Assembly: GCF_003151255.1 (NCBI RefSeq)
Contig: NZ_CP029481.1
Span: 3,472,001 to 3,536,000, forward strand
From: Microvirga sp. 17 mud 1-3
Lineage (GTDB): Bacteria; Pseudomonadota; Alphaproteobacteria; Rhizobiales; Beijerinckiaceae
Reading direction: 5' to 3'
Length of the DNA stretch: 64,000 bases
Shown here: positions 1-7,983 of the stretch, one piece after another
Layout of the letters: each line of letters opens with the position of its first letter
Position numbering within the stretch: the first letter of the stretch is position 1
The notes under the pieces: generated by a model
Told to the model about the DNA's origin: nothing
Databases searched by the model: none
The model's input: the letters and a program-made list of their open reading frames with translations, nothing else
Position numbers and translations under genes: made by a program

Positions 1-381
1 GAGCACTACCCTCTTTTTCCTAATGACAGGGACGCTGGATACTAAACCTATCAAGTAGCATTTGCTGACAAGCAGATTACCGTCCGCCAACGAGCACGAA
101 GACGGCTGCCCTGGGCAGGAGGGCATTAGCCTTCCAGAAGAATACGGCAATCGGCGCAATCTGGCTCTGATCAACGATCGCTGGGAACGGCGGAACCTCT
201 GTGCCCCCCGCATTGCATCTTAAGACCAAGGAAGAAAAAGCCCCGCCGGGGGCGGGGCGTGCTGGAAGCTCAGCAGGAAGCGGAACGATCCGGCTCCGGG
301 GGAAGCCGCTCGTCTTTGCCGGACCGCCTTAGGGTCGAAAACTTGTCCGAAGCTTAGCTGGAGAATTTTCTCCTTTCCGGC
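1..381. other. left-end stretch without a recognised gene
   Basis: No reading frame here resembles a known protein on either strand. The one clear element is a minus-strand terminator at 231-258. A short palindrome, GGAGAATTTTCTCC, lies at 360-373, just before the first plausible gene. A minus-strand non-coding transcript ending at the terminator is possible but not demonstrated. Confidence 0.5.
231..258 (-). terminator. rho-independent terminator reading leftward
   Basis: On the minus strand an 8-bp perfect GC stem (240-247 with 251-258, loop of three bases) is followed at once by CTTTTTCTTC. The plus strand has no T-tract after the stem, so it works only for leftward transcripts. The nearest minus-strand gene is 833-1012, with a rightward frame lying in between. 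Confidence 0.75.
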
Positions 382-816
382 ATGGTGCGGATCGGGCTTT
401 CGGCAAATCTCCCCGATGCCTCGCGCTCGATGCTTGATTTGTCCGCTCCATCGGGGCTTTGTCGTGGGCGGCGAAACACTTTCATTATCCTTCGCCTCGG
501 GAATCACGGTTTGAGCGATCGCGTCGAATATTGGTGGATCCGTCAGGAGGCCGGGATCCAGCCGGCGGAGGTCACGTTCCGGGGCGGCATTCCGGTCCAT
601 GCCCGCCTGATCGGGACTCAGGAGACCCTGGCGGCCATCTCGTTCGAACTGATGGAACGGCTCCCCGCCGCACCCAGACCGGTCCTGGAGCAAGCGGCTC
701 CGCCAGCGCCCCGAACACCGGCGGACCGGTCCGGACGCATCGTCTGGCTTGTCGGGATCATCCTGCTGACGTTGATCGTGCTGTTTTCGGGCCGGCTGTT
801 CGACGCTCTCAAATAG
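382..816 (+). CDS. hypothetical protein with C-terminal membrane anchor
   Basis: I do not recognise the family. The clear feature is a single hydrophobic helix near the C-terminus (about residues 118-138 of 144, core IVWLVGIILLTLIVLF) after a proline/alanine-rich linker, so the protein looks tail-anchored with its soluble part facing the cytoplasm. The segment before the linker (about residues 45-95) reads as a compact domain. The start is uncertain: no good ribosome binding site precedes 382, and the first 40 residues are low-quality, so translation may begin further in, for example at the internal Met at 430. It converges on the minus-strand gene at 833-1012. Confidence 0.5.
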   Translation: MVRIGLSANLPDASRSMLDLSAPSGLCRGRRNTFIILRLGNHGLSDRVEYWWIRQEAGIQPAEVTFRGGIPVHARLIGTQETLAAISFELMERLPAAPRPVLEQAAPPAPRTPADRSGRIVWLVGIILLTLIVLFSGRLFDALK

Positions 817-832
817 CCTTTCAGCGCTTTGC

Positions 833-1012
833 TTACGGCTCCCGACGCTTCCGGCAGAGCTCTTCCAGGGCCGTGATTCTCGCCTCGACGAGATCAGCCA
901 GGTCACTGCCGGGATGGAGCGTCCGCAAGGTGCGTACGGCTGCCTTCAGCTCGCCCAGCGTGGCCTTGCGGACAGGTTCGGGCTGGGCGATGCGCAATGC
1001 GCGAGACTTCAT
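833..1012 (-). CDS. small basic hypothetical protein (59 aa)
   Basis: This 59-residue protein starts at an ATG preceded by a strong GGGGAGGGG ribosome binding site about six bases upstream. That site decides the start and argues against the longer open frame that runs upstream. It is charged and predicted helical, with Leu/Ala heptad-like spacing in residues 18-50 and an Arg/Lys-rich tail ending KRREP. There is no signal peptide or membrane segment. I cannot assign a function. The helical, charged make-up would fit a small adaptor or nucleoid-associated protein, but that is only a guess. The terminator at 231-258 may end its transcript. Confidence 0.55.
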   Translation of the reverse strand: MKSRALRIAQPEPVRKATLGELKAAVRTLRTLHPGSDLADLVEARITALEELCRKRREP

Positions 1013-1198
1013 CGGTAATCCCCTCCCCGTTCGAATCTTCATGCCGGGAGAGAAGCGTCGGAATACGGCTTTCCTGAGCCTGGACCAAAGCGCTTTGGAG
1101 ATGCCTGCCAGCCATGCGCCCGAGTACGTTGCATTCCCCAACGGAACGATGCGAGGGCGGAACCGTTGCCGTTCATCACGACAAGGGGAGAAGTGACG

Positions 1199-1507
1199 AT
1201 GCGATACCTGGTTGCGCTGGGCTGGGCCCTTCTTGCCGGTTCCGCCATGATGTCCTCGGGCACCGCCGCCGAGCGGGCTCCGGCCGACCCATCGCAATGG
1301 GAACAGCAATATCATGGTCGCGAGCGAACCTATTACCGCGAGCATCGTCTGCGCTCCTATCAGGAATCCCGCTCCGGTCTGCGGCAGGGCGCGAACTGCG
1401 TCACGCCGAAGGGCGTCTGCTGGATCGCCGAACCTCTCTCGCCGGGCCGCTCCTGCAGCTGCGAGACCCGCCGCTTCGGCACGATCGAGGGCCTCGTCGG
1501 CGGCTGA
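1199..1507 (+). CDS. small exported cysteine-containing protein
   Basis: The 102-residue protein starts at the ATG after AAGGGGAGAAGTGACG, a good ribosome binding site; an earlier in-frame Met at 1166 lacks one. Residues 1-24 form a Sec signal peptide ending in an AxA-like site (GTAAE), so it should reach the periplasm. The mature part is small, Arg/Tyr-rich, and carries four cysteines (67, 74, 86, 88) that could form two disulfides. No family is recognised. It converges on the oxidoreductase at 1513, with only five bases between the stop codons. Confidence 0.65.
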   Translation: MRYLVALGWALLAGSAMMSSGTAAERAPADPSQWEQQYHGRERTYYREHRLRSYQESRSGLRQGANCVTPKGVCWIAEPLSPGRSCSCETRRFGTIEGLVGG

Positions 1508-1512
1508 TCCGG

Positions 1513-2802
1513 TCAGGAGGTGCGGAACTCGCGCATGGCGTCCGCCGCCTGATATCCCCAATAGGTGAGCTGGGCCGCGGCCTTTCCGAAAATGCCGCCG
1601 CTCCAGGACAGGCCGAACGGCGCGAAGAGCCGATAGCGATCGCTCGCGCCGCTCATTCCCTCGGCCACCACGGTGCCGCCGATGGCTGTCGTGTTCATTC
1701 CATGCCCGCCGAAGGCCGTGCAGTACCACACGCCCGGCTGCCATTGACCGATCTGCGGCATGAGATGGCGCGCATAGGACATGAGCCCTGACCACGCCAC
1801 ATCCACCTTCAGCTCCGCGAGCTGCGGATAGGTGGTCACCATCTCGCGCCGCAGGAGAGCCGCGATGTTGCGGGGATCGCCGGTCCGCGTCGTGATGCGC
1901 CCGCCCCAGAGAATGCGGTCTCCGTTCTCAACGACGCGGTAGTAATCGCCCGCACGGCGGTCATCGAGAATGGCCGCGGAGGTGCGGATCGCATCGCGTA
2001 CCAGATCGGGGCGCGCTTCCGTCAGAAGCACATAGGTGGCAATCGGCAGAAAGGCCCTGCGCAGCGCCGGAAGGACAGCTTCCGTATAGCCGCCAGTCGC
2101 GAAGAGAATCTGCTCCGCCTCGACGATGGCCCTGTCGGTCTCGATACGCTTGCAGGCGCCAAGAAGGTCGCCTCCAGCGACGGGCGAGTTCTCGAAGATT
2201 CGTCCGCCGAGACGCACGATCTCGCGGGCGAGTGCACGTCCGTAATTCAGCGGGTGAAAGTGGAACGCATCCTCATCGAGCAGACCTTCGCGATATTTGG
2301 GCGACGCAAAGAGAGCTGCCATTTCATCCCGCGGCACATAACGCAATCTGAGGCCGAACTCGCGCTCCTGACGGTCGCGCAGGGCCTGAAGCGCGCCGCG
2401 GGCCTCGTAACGCACCGCCTTCACGATGCCGGGCACAGGCTGCGCCTCCGCGATGGCGAGATCCGCGATGTTGCGGCGGACGATCTCCACACCCTCCATG
2501 GAGAGGCGATAAAGTTCCCGCGCCTGGTGAGGTCCGACGCGTCGCTCGATCTGCGACAATCCCGTCGCGAAGCCGGCTGACACGAAGCCGCCGTTGCGGC
2601 CGGAGGCGCCCCAGGCGATCCTGCGCGCCTCGAACAGCGCGACGGAGCGGCCGGCACGGGCGAGTTGCAGTGCCGCCGTCAGTCCGGCGAGCCCGCCTCC
2701 GACGATGCAGACATCCACATGGATGCGTCCCTCTGCGGCCGGATAGGATTCATGGCTCGCAAGAGTGCGGGTGTAGTAGCTGTCGATATAGGAAGCGGCC
2801 AT
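1513..2802 (-). CDS. FAD-dependent amine/amino-acid oxidoreductase (DAO family)
   Basis: A 429-residue flavoprotein of the DadA/OrdL/PuuB group. The N-terminal dinucleotide-binding loop is at residues 35-40 (GGGLAG), followed by the usual acidic end of strand 2 (LFEARR) and the WGASGRNGG motif that contacts FAD in gamma-glutamylputrescine oxidases and glycine/sarcosine oxidases. A C-terminal FAD motif around FGGHGMNTTAIGG is also present. Such enzymes oxidise a primary or secondary amine to an imine with release of hydrogen peroxide or electron transfer. No signal peptide, so cytoplasmic. It lies 44 bases downstream of the cyclase gene in the same direction and is probably cotranscribed. The substrate cannot be read from sequence; gamma-glutamylputrescine is one candidate. 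Confidence 0.85.
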   Translation of the reverse strand: MAASYIDSYYTRTLASHESYPAAEGRIHVDVCIVGGGLAGLTAALQLARAGRSVALFEARRIAWGASGRNGGFVSAGFATGLSQIERRVGPHQARELYRLSMEGVEIVRRNIADLAIAEAQPVPGIVKAVRYEARGALQALRDRQEREFGLRLRYVPRDEMAALFASPKYREGLLDEDAFHFHPLNYGRALAREIVRLGGRIFENSPVAGGDLLGACKRIETDRAIVEAEQILFATGGYTEAVLPALRRAFLPIATYVLLTEARPDLVRDAIRTSAAILDDRRAGDYYRVVENGDRILWGGRITTRTGDPRNIAALLRREMVTTYPQLAELKVDVAWSGLMSYARHLMPQIGQWQPGVWYCTAFGGHGMNTTAIGGTVVAEGMSGASDRYRLFAPFGLSWSGGIFGKAAAQLTYWGYQAADAMREFRTS

Positions 2803-2846
2803 GGTTGCGAAGCCTCACGCGGAAAGCTGAGATCGTATGGAGAGCG

Positions 2847-4964
2847 TCACGATACCTCCGATGGTGCGAGATGCGCTCGGCAACGCTGGAGATGGACCTT
2901 GAACAGCGCATCCTCGGGCGCGACCGAGACCAGCTCTTCCAGGAGGCGTGCGGCCTTATCCCACTCGCCCGCCTCGCAGAGAGCGTGCGCTTCGTTCCAG
3001 AGCGGCAGGGTCGCGACCTGCTCCGGCCGCGCCGCCAGCTCCGGCTCGTCCGGCATATCCATCCCGAGGAGTTCGTAGACCGCCATTTCGCCATGAGCGC
3101 CTTCGGGAACCGTTCGGTCCACGAACCGGAACAGGAAATCCTTGCCGGCGCCGTCGCGCACCGCCTCGCTCACCAGGATGGTAGTTCCGTAGTGCTTGTT
3201 CAGTTTCTCGAGGCGCGATGCCACGTTCACCGTATGGCCGAGCGCCGTGTAGTTCATGCGGTCGACGGATCCCACATTGCCGACCACAGCCTCGCCGGTC
3301 TGGACACCGAAGCGCGTGCGCATCGGCGCGCCACCTTCGGCCACGAATTCCGCATTGAGACGGTCGAGATGTCGCGCGGCGCGCAGTGCCCCGAGACAGG
3401 CGAGCGCCACATGGTCCTCCCGGGCCTCCGGCGCATTCCAGAAGGCCATGATGCTGTCGCCGATATATTTGTCGATGGTGGCGCCGGAACGGATCAGGTC
3501 GTTGCCGATCTCGCTGAAATAGCGGGAGGTCTTGCTCATCACCTCCTCGGGATCGAGCGCCTCCGCCATGGTGGTAAAGCCGGCCACGTCCGAGAAGAGG
3601 ACCGTGATCGGCTGGCGCGTGCCGCCGAGTTCCGACGAGAAGCGCCGGCCGATGATGCCCCGCACGAGCGCCGTGGGCACGTAGCGCATGAAATTGCTCA
3701 GAGCCAGTTCCAGCGTATCGATGGCGCGCGACAGTTCCAGCACCTCGACGATGCGCGAGGGCGCGCGCCGCAGATGCCCGAACTCGAACCGCATGATCCG
3801 CCGGATGTCGTCCGTCGCGGTCCTTAAGGGGAGCGCCAGTCGTCGCGAGACGAGGAGCACGATGAGAAGCGCGACGATCACCGACGCGGCGCTCACCAGG
3901 AGCAGCGCGGAGCGGATCTGCTCCGCCGGTCCCATCATCGTGTCATACGGAATGGCGACCGCGATGAAGAGGTTGTCGAAGCCCTCCCTCACCTGCTCGG
4001 CATGGCCGAAATAGTTCTGGCCGTCGACCGTGAAGGACAGGCTTCGTCCCGTCGCACCGTCACCGTCCCGGAAGGCGCGGAACAGGCCACTGAGGAGCGG
4101 TGAATCGAGATCGTCGACGGTCAGAAGCCGGTCTTCCGCATCGGCCTGGTTGATCTGACGGAGCGAGCCGCCATGCGGGTGCGCAATCAACGCGCCGGCC
4201 CGGTCGAAGATCACCAGCTCGAGCTCGGGCGGAAAGCGCAGCTTGTCCAGGTAGAGATCGAGGCTGGCCAGGGTCATGTCGATGCCGAAGACCGCATCGG
4301 ACCGCTGGCGCGATTTCTGTGCCAGCGTCACGCCCACCCGCGGCACGTTGGCGAAACGGTAGGGAGGCGTGAGGACCGTCCCATTCGCGGTTTGGCTCAT
4401 GGTGTACCAGGGCCGCTTGCGCGGGTCGAAATCCGTCGGCTGAGGCGGAATGCGCCGCAACTCCCGGCCCTCCGCGTCGACTGTGACCCACTCCACCATC
4501 TCTCCCGCAGGCCCCGGCTGGACGATCTTGTAGGCGAGCACCGCATTGCCGATATCGGGGCCGAGCTCCGGAGGGCGGCTGTCGTCGAGGGTCTGGACGA
4601 GGATATGGCTGCCGTCGCCCCGGCCGATGAACAGGCCCGTGGTGGCCGGCAGGATCCGGTCGAGGTCCTTGAGGGCGGGTGTCAGGATGACGGCCAGTTG
4701 GCCGAGTGGCAGGTTCGGGTCGACCGTGAGCGAAACCGTATCGAGGACGGCACTCGCCACGCGCAGGGTTCCGGCCACCTCGTTTCGGACGCTCCCGGTG
4801 ATCCGGCCGAAATCCTCCTCGGCGTCACGAAGGGTCAGGGTCGTGAGCTGGTGATGGTTGACGCCGATCAGGGTGCCGGAGATCGCCAGCACGATGATCG
4901 TGAAGACGAGGGCGACGACCGCCTGGAGGGACCAGAGAACGCGTTTATCGCCCGCCCACCGCAT
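2847..4964 (-). CDS. membrane class III adenylate/guanylate cyclase with Cache sensor
   Basis: A 705-residue signalling enzyme: TM1 (about 8-34), a large periplasmic double-Cache-like sensor (35-345), TM2 (350-372), a HAMP-like linker (373-425) and a class III cyclase domain (about 450-640). Both metal aspartates are visible (D459 in FSDVAGFT, D503 in KYIGDS). The transition-state pair N580/R584 in TVNVASR is present, as is a lysine (K499) typical of ATP-selective enzymes, so cAMP is the likely product. Position 577 is His in GHTVN, where many bacterial relatives have Asp. The Cache domain suggests a small extracellular ligand such as an amino acid or organic acid. The gene precedes the flavin oxidoreductase, which may be part of the same response. 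Confidence 0.88.
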   Translation of the reverse strand: MRWAGDKRVLWSLQAVVALVFTIIVLAISGTLIGVNHHQLTTLTLRDAEEDFGRITGSVRNEVAGTLRVASAVLDTVSLTVDPNLPLGQLAVILTPALKDLDRILPATTGLFIGRGDGSHILVQTLDDSRPPELGPDIGNAVLAYKIVQPGPAGEMVEWVTVDAEGRELRRIPPQPTDFDPRKRPWYTMSQTANGTVLTPPYRFANVPRVGVTLAQKSRQRSDAVFGIDMTLASLDLYLDKLRFPPELELVIFDRAGALIAHPHGGSLRQINQADAEDRLLTVDDLDSPLLSGLFRAFRDGDGATGRSLSFTVDGQNYFGHAEQVREGFDNLFIAVAIPYDTMMGPAEQIRSALLLVSAASVIVALLIVLLVSRRLALPLRTATDDIRRIMRFEFGHLRRAPSRIVEVLELSRAIDTLELALSNFMRYVPTALVRGIIGRRFSSELGGTRQPITVLFSDVAGFTTMAEALDPEEVMSKTSRYFSEIGNDLIRSGATIDKYIGDSIMAFWNAPEAREDHVALACLGALRAARHLDRLNAEFVAEGGAPMRTRFGVQTGEAVVGNVGSVDRMNYTALGHTVNVASRLEKLNKHYGTTILVSEAVRDGAGKDFLFRFVDRTVPEGAHGEMAVYELLGMDMPDEPELAARPEQVATLPLWNEAHALCEAGEWDKAARLLEELVSVAPEDALFKVHLQRCRAHLAPSEVS

Positions 4965-5067
4965 CAGGCTGCGCCCCCGAGGAGCCGCAGACGGCCGGCC
5001 CGCAGGGCCCTGGCCCTAAGTCTCTGGGTCGGGGATCCAAGGCCATATGCGCGAGGGCCGGACAGGG

Positions 5068-5574
5068 TCAGCTCCTAGAGGCCGTCAGGTCGGAGGCGTC
5101 GAGATAGATCCGGACGAGCCTCTCGCAGCCCGCCCGGTCCGTTTCGTCGAACCGGTTCGGGTGGGGACTGTCCAGGTCCAGGACACCGAGCACCTCCCCG
5201 TCGCGGATCAGGGGAACGACCAGCTCGGAGCGTGAGGCGCTGTCGCACGCGATGTGGCCTGGAAAGGCGAAGACATCCGGCACGACGATGGAGGCCCTGC
5301 GCTCAACGGCGGTCCCGCACACCCCCTTCCCGACCGGGATGCGGATGCAGGCCGGCTTGCCCTGGAAGGGGCCGAGCACGAGGCCGGGCCCGCGCATGAA
5401 GTAAAACCCGGCCCAGTTCAGGTCGGGCAGGATGTCGTAGATCAGGGCCGACATGTTGGCCGCATTGGCGATGGCGTCCCGCTCGCCGTCCACGAGCCCC
5501 GAAAGCTGCTGGGCAAGCGACTCGTAGATCTCCGCCTTGCTGGCGGTCTGGGGAAGGGCTTTTGCTTCGAACAT
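5068..5574 (-). CDS. msrC: free methionine-(R)-sulfoxide reductase, GAF type
   Basis: A 168-residue single GAF-domain protein that reduces free Met-R-sulfoxide using thioredoxin. Three cysteines sit at 76, 86 and 110; this spacing (10 and 24) equals that of Cys84/94/118 in the E. coli enzyme, including the GKGVCG motif and the SELVVP strand, so all redox residues are kept. The start at 5574 has an AAGGGG ribosome binding site six bases upstream. A longer upstream extension of the frame looks random and is rejected. It is cytoplasmic, monocistronic, and divergent from the Fnr-type regulator across a 227-base spacer. Confidence 0.92.
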   Translation of the reverse strand: MFEAKALPQTASKAEIYESLAQQLSGLVDGERDAIANAANMSALIYDILPDLNWAGFYFMRGPGLVLGPFQGKPACIRIPVGKGVCGTAVERRASIVVPDVFAFPGHIACDSASRSELVVPLIRDGEVLGVLDLDSPHPNRFDETDRAGCERLVRIYLDASDLTASRS

Positions 5575-5725
5575 GAGATTCCCCTTAGGAGGCGGTCCGA
5601 GCCTTGTCCAGGCCCACGGGTTTCTTGAGCATTCATCAAAGAGCGCGGCGGAACAACCCTTTCTCTTAAGGGCACTTCCCCGGCCGAAGAGGGTATGCGA
5701 GGAAAAGTCCTTTCCGGCCTGCGAT

Positions 5726-5745
5726 GATTTGCATCGAGACAAATC
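5726..5745. promoter_or_regulatory. FNR-like palindrome upstream of the Fnr gene
   Basis: GATTTGCATCGAGACAAATC has perfect 6-base arms separated by 8 bases and keeps the TTG-N8-CAA core of FNR/FixK boxes, but not the inner A/T positions. It ends 57 bases before the regulator's start codon and may serve autoregulation or the divergent msrC promoter. Confidence 0.35.
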
Positions 5746-5801
5746 CTCGGATTTGTTGGAAAATATACCTTAAAGCTCCAGCAGATTCCCGCCCGAGATC
5801 C

Positions 5802-6518
5802 ATGACCTCACATTACCGCCCTCCCTGCCAGGCTTGCTCCAGCTGCGATACGCGGCGGATGGCGGTCTGCTCTGCCCTTCAGGACGACGAGGTCAATGAA
5901 CTCGAGCGCTCCATGAGTTTCGTGCGCCTCGAACCCAACGACGCCCTGGTCGAGGAAGGCGAGCCCCGTCGCCGGGTCTATACCCTGACGTCCGGCATGC
6001 TGCGCCTGTCCCTGGCCCTGCCCGACGGCCGCCGCCAGATCACCGGCTTCCTCATGCCCGGCGATTATCTGGGCCTGGCCGATGACGAAACCTATGCGCA
6101 GACCGCAGAGGCCGTGATGCCGTCCGGCCTGTGCTCGTTCTCGGTTCGCGACATGGACCGGCTCACGGAGCGTTTTCCGCGCCTGCGCGACCGGCTCCAC
6201 CTGATGACCCGCACGGCCCTGCGGCAGGCCCGCGAGACCCAGATGATCCTCGGACGGCTCGCCCCATCCGAGAAGGTCGCGTCCTTTCTCCTCAGCCTGT
6301 CGGCGCGCGCCGTTGCCCATAGCCGTCCGGCGAGCCCCGTCCAGCTGCCCATGACCCGGACCGACATCGCCGATTATCTCGGGCTCACCATCGAGACCGT
6401 CAGCCGGACCTTCACCAAGCTGAAGACTCAAGGGCTGATCCGGCTGCCCGATCCCCACTCCGTCGAGATCCTCGACAAGGAGCGTCTCGCGACCGTGGCC
6501 GGAATCACCATCAACTGA
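5802..6518 (+). CDS. fnrN: Fnr/FnrN-type oxygen-sensing transcription regulator
   Basis: A 238-residue Crp/Fnr protein. The N-terminus carries cysteines 9, 12, 15 and 23 and an internal cysteine at 111 (SGLCSF), matching the N-terminal cluster plus distal ligand that bind a [4Fe-4S] cluster in Fnr and FnrN; FixK proteins lack these. A cyclic-nucleotide-like beta-roll spans about 25-135, then a dimer helix, then a winged helix whose recognition segment reads TIETVSRTFTKL, with the E..SR pattern that reads TTGAT half-sites. The start is the ATG at 5802; an upstream in-frame ATG adds an unlikely leader. The next gene is hemN, preceded by a perfect FNR box, so this protein is probably its activator. 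Confidence 0.88.
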   Translation: MTSHYRPPCQACSSCDTRRMAVCSALQDDEVNELERSMSFVRLEPNDALVEEGEPRRRVYTLTSGMLRLSLALPDGRRQITGFLMPGDYLGLADDETYAQTAEAVMPSGLCSFSVRDMDRLTERFPRLRDRLHLMTRTALRQARETQMILGRLAPSEKVASFLLSLSARAVAHSRPASPVQLPMTRTDIADYLGLTIETVSRTFTKLKTQGLIRLPDPHSVEILDKERLATVAGITIN

Positions 6519-6553
6519 CGGCTTTTCGCCCGCACTGGTGAACCGGGATACGG

Positions 6554-6567
6554 TTGATCAGGATCAA
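6554..6567 (+). promoter_or_regulatory. perfect FNR/FixK box upstream of hemN
   Basis: The sequence TTGATCAGGATCAA matches TTGAT-N4-ATCAA at every consensus position. Its centre is about 80 bases upstream of the hemN start codon, a distance compatible with class II activation from a promoter inside the spacer. The Fnr-type regulator encoded just upstream is the obvious ligand. Confidence 0.85.
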
Positions 6568-6639
6568 GGCGGACTTTTCGGGCAAAGCCTATGCGTCCAT
6601 CTGGGCCGGTTCCGTGCCGGCCGGAGCAGGACGTCGCTC

Positions 6640-7977
6640 ATGACCGATCATCTCGTTCGCCGCTACGGCTGCCTGCCGGTGCCGCGCTATACTTCCTATC
6701 CCACCGCGGCCGAGTTCGGCACGGCTGTGGGCGCACAGGAGCATCAGGCCTGGCTGCGGCGGCTCGACCCCCGCGACGGCGTCTCGGTCTACCTGCACGT
6801 GCCCTATTGCCGACAGCTCTGCCTCTATTGCGGCTGCCATACGAAGGCGGTGCTCCGGGACGAGGTCATCGACCGCTACCGGGCCGGCCTCGAGGCCGAA
6901 ATCGCCCTCGTGGCCCGTTCCGTCGAGGAGCCTTTGCGCATCGCGCGGATCCACTGGGGCGGAGGCACGCCGAGCCTTCTCGGCGCAGAAGGCCTCGACA
7001 GGGTCATCGACGCCCTCTCCCGTGTGTCGGTCTTCCAGACGGGCTTCGAGCACGCCATCGAGCTCGATCCCCGCTCGGTCGACCGCGCCCTCGCGCAGGG
7101 TCTCGCAGCCCTGGGCATTAACCGGGTGAGCCTGGGTGTCCAGGATCTGGATGATACGGTGCAGATCGCCATCGGGCGCGTGCAGCCCTTCGAGGTGGTG
7201 CGTAATGCCGTGGAGGTGCTGCGCGAGAGCGGGATCGGGCGCCTCAACCTCGATCTCATGTACGGCCTGCCGCACCAGAGCATCGGCTCCATCCGGGACA
7301 CCTGCGCACAGGTCCTCTCCCTCGGGCCCGATCGGGTCGCCTGCTACGGCTATGCCCACATGCCGCAGCGCAAGGCGAACCAGCGCCTGATCGACTCTGC
7401 CGCCCTCCCCGGCACGGAGGAGCGTTTCCGGCAGGCCCAGGCGGTCGCCGAAGCCTTCACGGGAAGCGGCTACGTGGCCATCGGCCTCGATCACTTCGCC
7501 CGCCCGGACGATCCACTCGCACGGGCCAGCCGCTCCGGCACCCTGCGCCGGAATTTCCAGGGCTATACGGATGACGACCGGCCGAATCTCGTGGGCTTCG
7601 GAGCTTCGGCGATCTCGCAGCTCCCGGACGGCTATGTCCAGAACGCCACCGATATCGGGGCCTATCTGCGCTGCGTCGAAAAGGGACGGCTCGCCACGGC
7701 GCGGGGCTACCGGCTGACCCTGGACGACCGGGCGCGGGGCGCGATCATCGAGTCGCTCATGTGCAATTTCACGGCCGACCTCAGCGTCCTCGGGGACCCG
7801 TCCCACTACGTGGATGAGCTCGCGCTCCTGCGCCCCCTGGTGGCCGACGGCATCGTCACGGTTCAGGATCACCGCATCGCGATCACGGAGGCCGGCCGGC
7901 CCTTCGTGCGCCTCGCGGCTGCAGTGTTCGACCAGTTCCGGGCCGAAGACGCCTCGCGCTTCAGCGCCGCCGTGTAA
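6640..7977 (+). CDS. hemN: oxygen-independent coproporphyrinogen III dehydrogenase
   Basis: A 445-residue radical-SAM enzyme converting coproporphyrinogen III to protoporphyrinogen IX without oxygen. The signature C57-x3-C61-x2-C64-G-C66 (CRQLCLYCGC) includes the fourth cysteine typical of true HemN rather than HemW, and WGGGTPS follows. The length is close to the E. coli enzyme (457). The start at 6640 has a GGAGCAGG site and lies downstream of the FNR box; the longer open frame would read through that box, so it is rejected. Expression under low oxygen through the adjacent Fnr protein is strongly suggested. It converges on pbpC with six bases between the stop codons. Confidence 0.93.
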   Translation: MTDHLVRRYGCLPVPRYTSYPTAAEFGTAVGAQEHQAWLRRLDPRDGVSVYLHVPYCRQLCLYCGCHTKAVLRDEVIDRYRAGLEAEIALVARSVEEPLRIARIHWGGGTPSLLGAEGLDRVIDALSRVSVFQTGFEHAIELDPRSVDRALAQGLAALGINRVSLGVQDLDDTVQIAIGRVQPFEVVRNAVEVLRESGIGRLNLDLMYGLPHQSIGSIRDTCAQVLSLGPDRVACYGYAHMPQRKANQRLIDSAALPGTEERFRQAQAVAEAFTGSGYVAIGLDHFARPDDPLARASRSGTLRRNFQGYTDDDRPNLVGFGASAISQLPDGYVQNATDIGAYLRCVEKGRLATARGYRLTLDDRARGAIIESLMCNFTADLSVLGDPSHYVDELALLRPLVADGIVTVQDHRIAITEAGRPFVRLAAAVFDQFRAEDASRFSAAV

Positions 7978-7983
7978 GGCGCA

